NCBI GenBank assembly: GCA_903911225.1
Contig: CAIWCT010000300.1
Span: 1 to 37,716 of the forward strand
Direction: 5' to 3'
From: an uncultured delta proteobacterium
GTDB lineage: Bacteria; Desulfobacterota; WTBG01; CAIYCZ01; CAIRTM01
Length of the DNA stretch: 37,716 nucleotides
Every line of letters begins with the position of its first letter. Position 1 is the stretch's first letter. The notes below the pieces were generated by a model. That model made no database searches. It had not been told where the DNA came from and was given only the letters and a program-made list of their open reading frames with translations. This document shows, in pieces, positions 37,388 through 37,716 of the stretch. A program made the position numbers and the translations under genes.

Positions 37388-37716
37388 TTAGTCCGAAAGA
37401 GTTGCTATGTCAGGGCTTACAAAATCTTGTGCCGGAACAAAATCTCCATCAATATAGCAGTAGACCTGGTTTTTCCCTGCTTTTTTTGCCTCATAGCAGG
37501 CGTCATCAGCAGCTTTCAGAAAAGCCTCGTCATGTTGCAACTGGTCAGCATATTGTTGCGTCACAATGCCGATGCTCGCGGTGATCGATGTACCATCACA
37601 ATCAAGCTCATCCCCGAAACATTCAATCTGCACGCGCAGCCTTTCAGCCAAAACAACTGCCTCCGCAAGATTTGTCTCCGGGACAATAATACAAAACTCA
37701 TCCCCGCCATAACGAA
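37388..37716 (-). CDS. C-terminal part of a GGDEF diguanylate cyclase (truncated by the window edge)
   Basis: Only the last 108 codons or so are visible; the frame remains open to the right edge. It begins with RYGGDEFCIIVPET, so the catalytic GGDEF motif is intact, followed by ITASIGIV and DDACYEAKKAGKNQVYCY, the usual end of the domain. The enzyme makes cyclic di-GMP from two GTP. The inhibitory I-site and any N-terminal sensor lie outside the window. Together with the PilZ protein at 25971 it shows active c-di-GMP signalling in this organism. Confidence 0.93.
   Translation of the reverse strand, partial: RYGGDEFCIIVPETNLAEAVVLAERLRVQIECFGDELDCDGTSITASIGIVTQQYADQLQHDEAFLKAADDACYEAKKAGKNQVYCYIDGDFVPAQDFVSPDIATLSD

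Noticed and set aside
1-37716. Reverse transcriptase or template repeat for the proposed DGR inside the window
   Set aside because: I looked for an RT-type frame and for a third copy of the invariant block (GTTCGCGCCGTGCG in either orientation) and found neither; only the two target copies occur.
1-37716. tRNA or rRNA genes, transposases, integrases
   Set aside because: No tRNA-like or rRNA-like sequence and no transposase or recombinase motif was recognised on either strand.

Overview
This looks like chromosomal DNA of a Gram-negative bacterium: it carries lpxK (lipid A synthesis), many lipoproteins with bacterial lipoboxes, PilZ and GGDEF signalling proteins and a sigma-54 activator. The mix of DUF1566 proteins, MopE-type metal-binding motifs, DUF3313, UPF0332/HEPN modules and heptamer-periodic intergenic repeats fits Desulfobacterota or a related lineage. 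That placement is inference from gene content only.

Layout. 1-2552: a 5'-truncated DUF4239 membrane protein and an exported CocE/NonD hydrolase. 2600-8850: an accessory block with a PIN toxin/antitoxin pair and a complete type III restriction-modification operon (mod, res). The block is bounded by an imperfect direct repeat, and the toxin pair lies inside a second, better conserved repeat. 9036-10923: an operon of two small lipoproteins and one small unknown protein. 11003-12298: nhaA on the minus strand with a near-consensus promoter and a folded leader. 12402-14731: a small unknown gene, a dispersed palindromic repeat, a candidate hairpin RNA with its own promoter, and a lipoprotein alpha/beta hydrolase. 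14753-21629: envelope and transport genes (a WxxxxxGPW-repeat protein, a family 3 binding lipoprotein, a GH114-like lipoprotein, a MEMO protein and an AmpG-like MFS permease). 21772-23144: two tandem exported DUF1566 genes. 23145-24351: heptamer arrays and an NTase/HEPN pair. 24533-28724: a B12-binding radical SAM protein, a PilZ protein, a small membrane protein and an orphan sigma-54 activator. 29054-30844: a secreted beta-sandwich repeat protein. 31310 to the end: housekeeping genes rlmH, an RNase II family exonuclease coupled to a UvrD/Rep helicase, lpxK, and the 3' end of a diguanylate cyclase.

Main discovery. The two DUF1566 genes carry 129-bp segments that differ at 20 positions. All 20 are at codon positions 1 or 2, all are compatible with adenine in a common template, and none is synonymous. 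The segment ends in an invariant 29-bp GC-rich block. This is the signature of diversity-generating retroelement (DGR) variable repeats. No reverse transcriptase or template repeat is visible in the window, so these would be remotely served targets. One of the two DUF1566 proteins also carries a C-terminal module shared with the secreted protein at 29054-30844.

Other leads are the nhaA leader, the C-rich-loop hairpin RNA at 13142, a promoter/terminator unit upstream of the sigma-54 activator, the nested repeats around the defence block, and a 7-bp periodicity shared by otherwise unrelated intergenic arrays.
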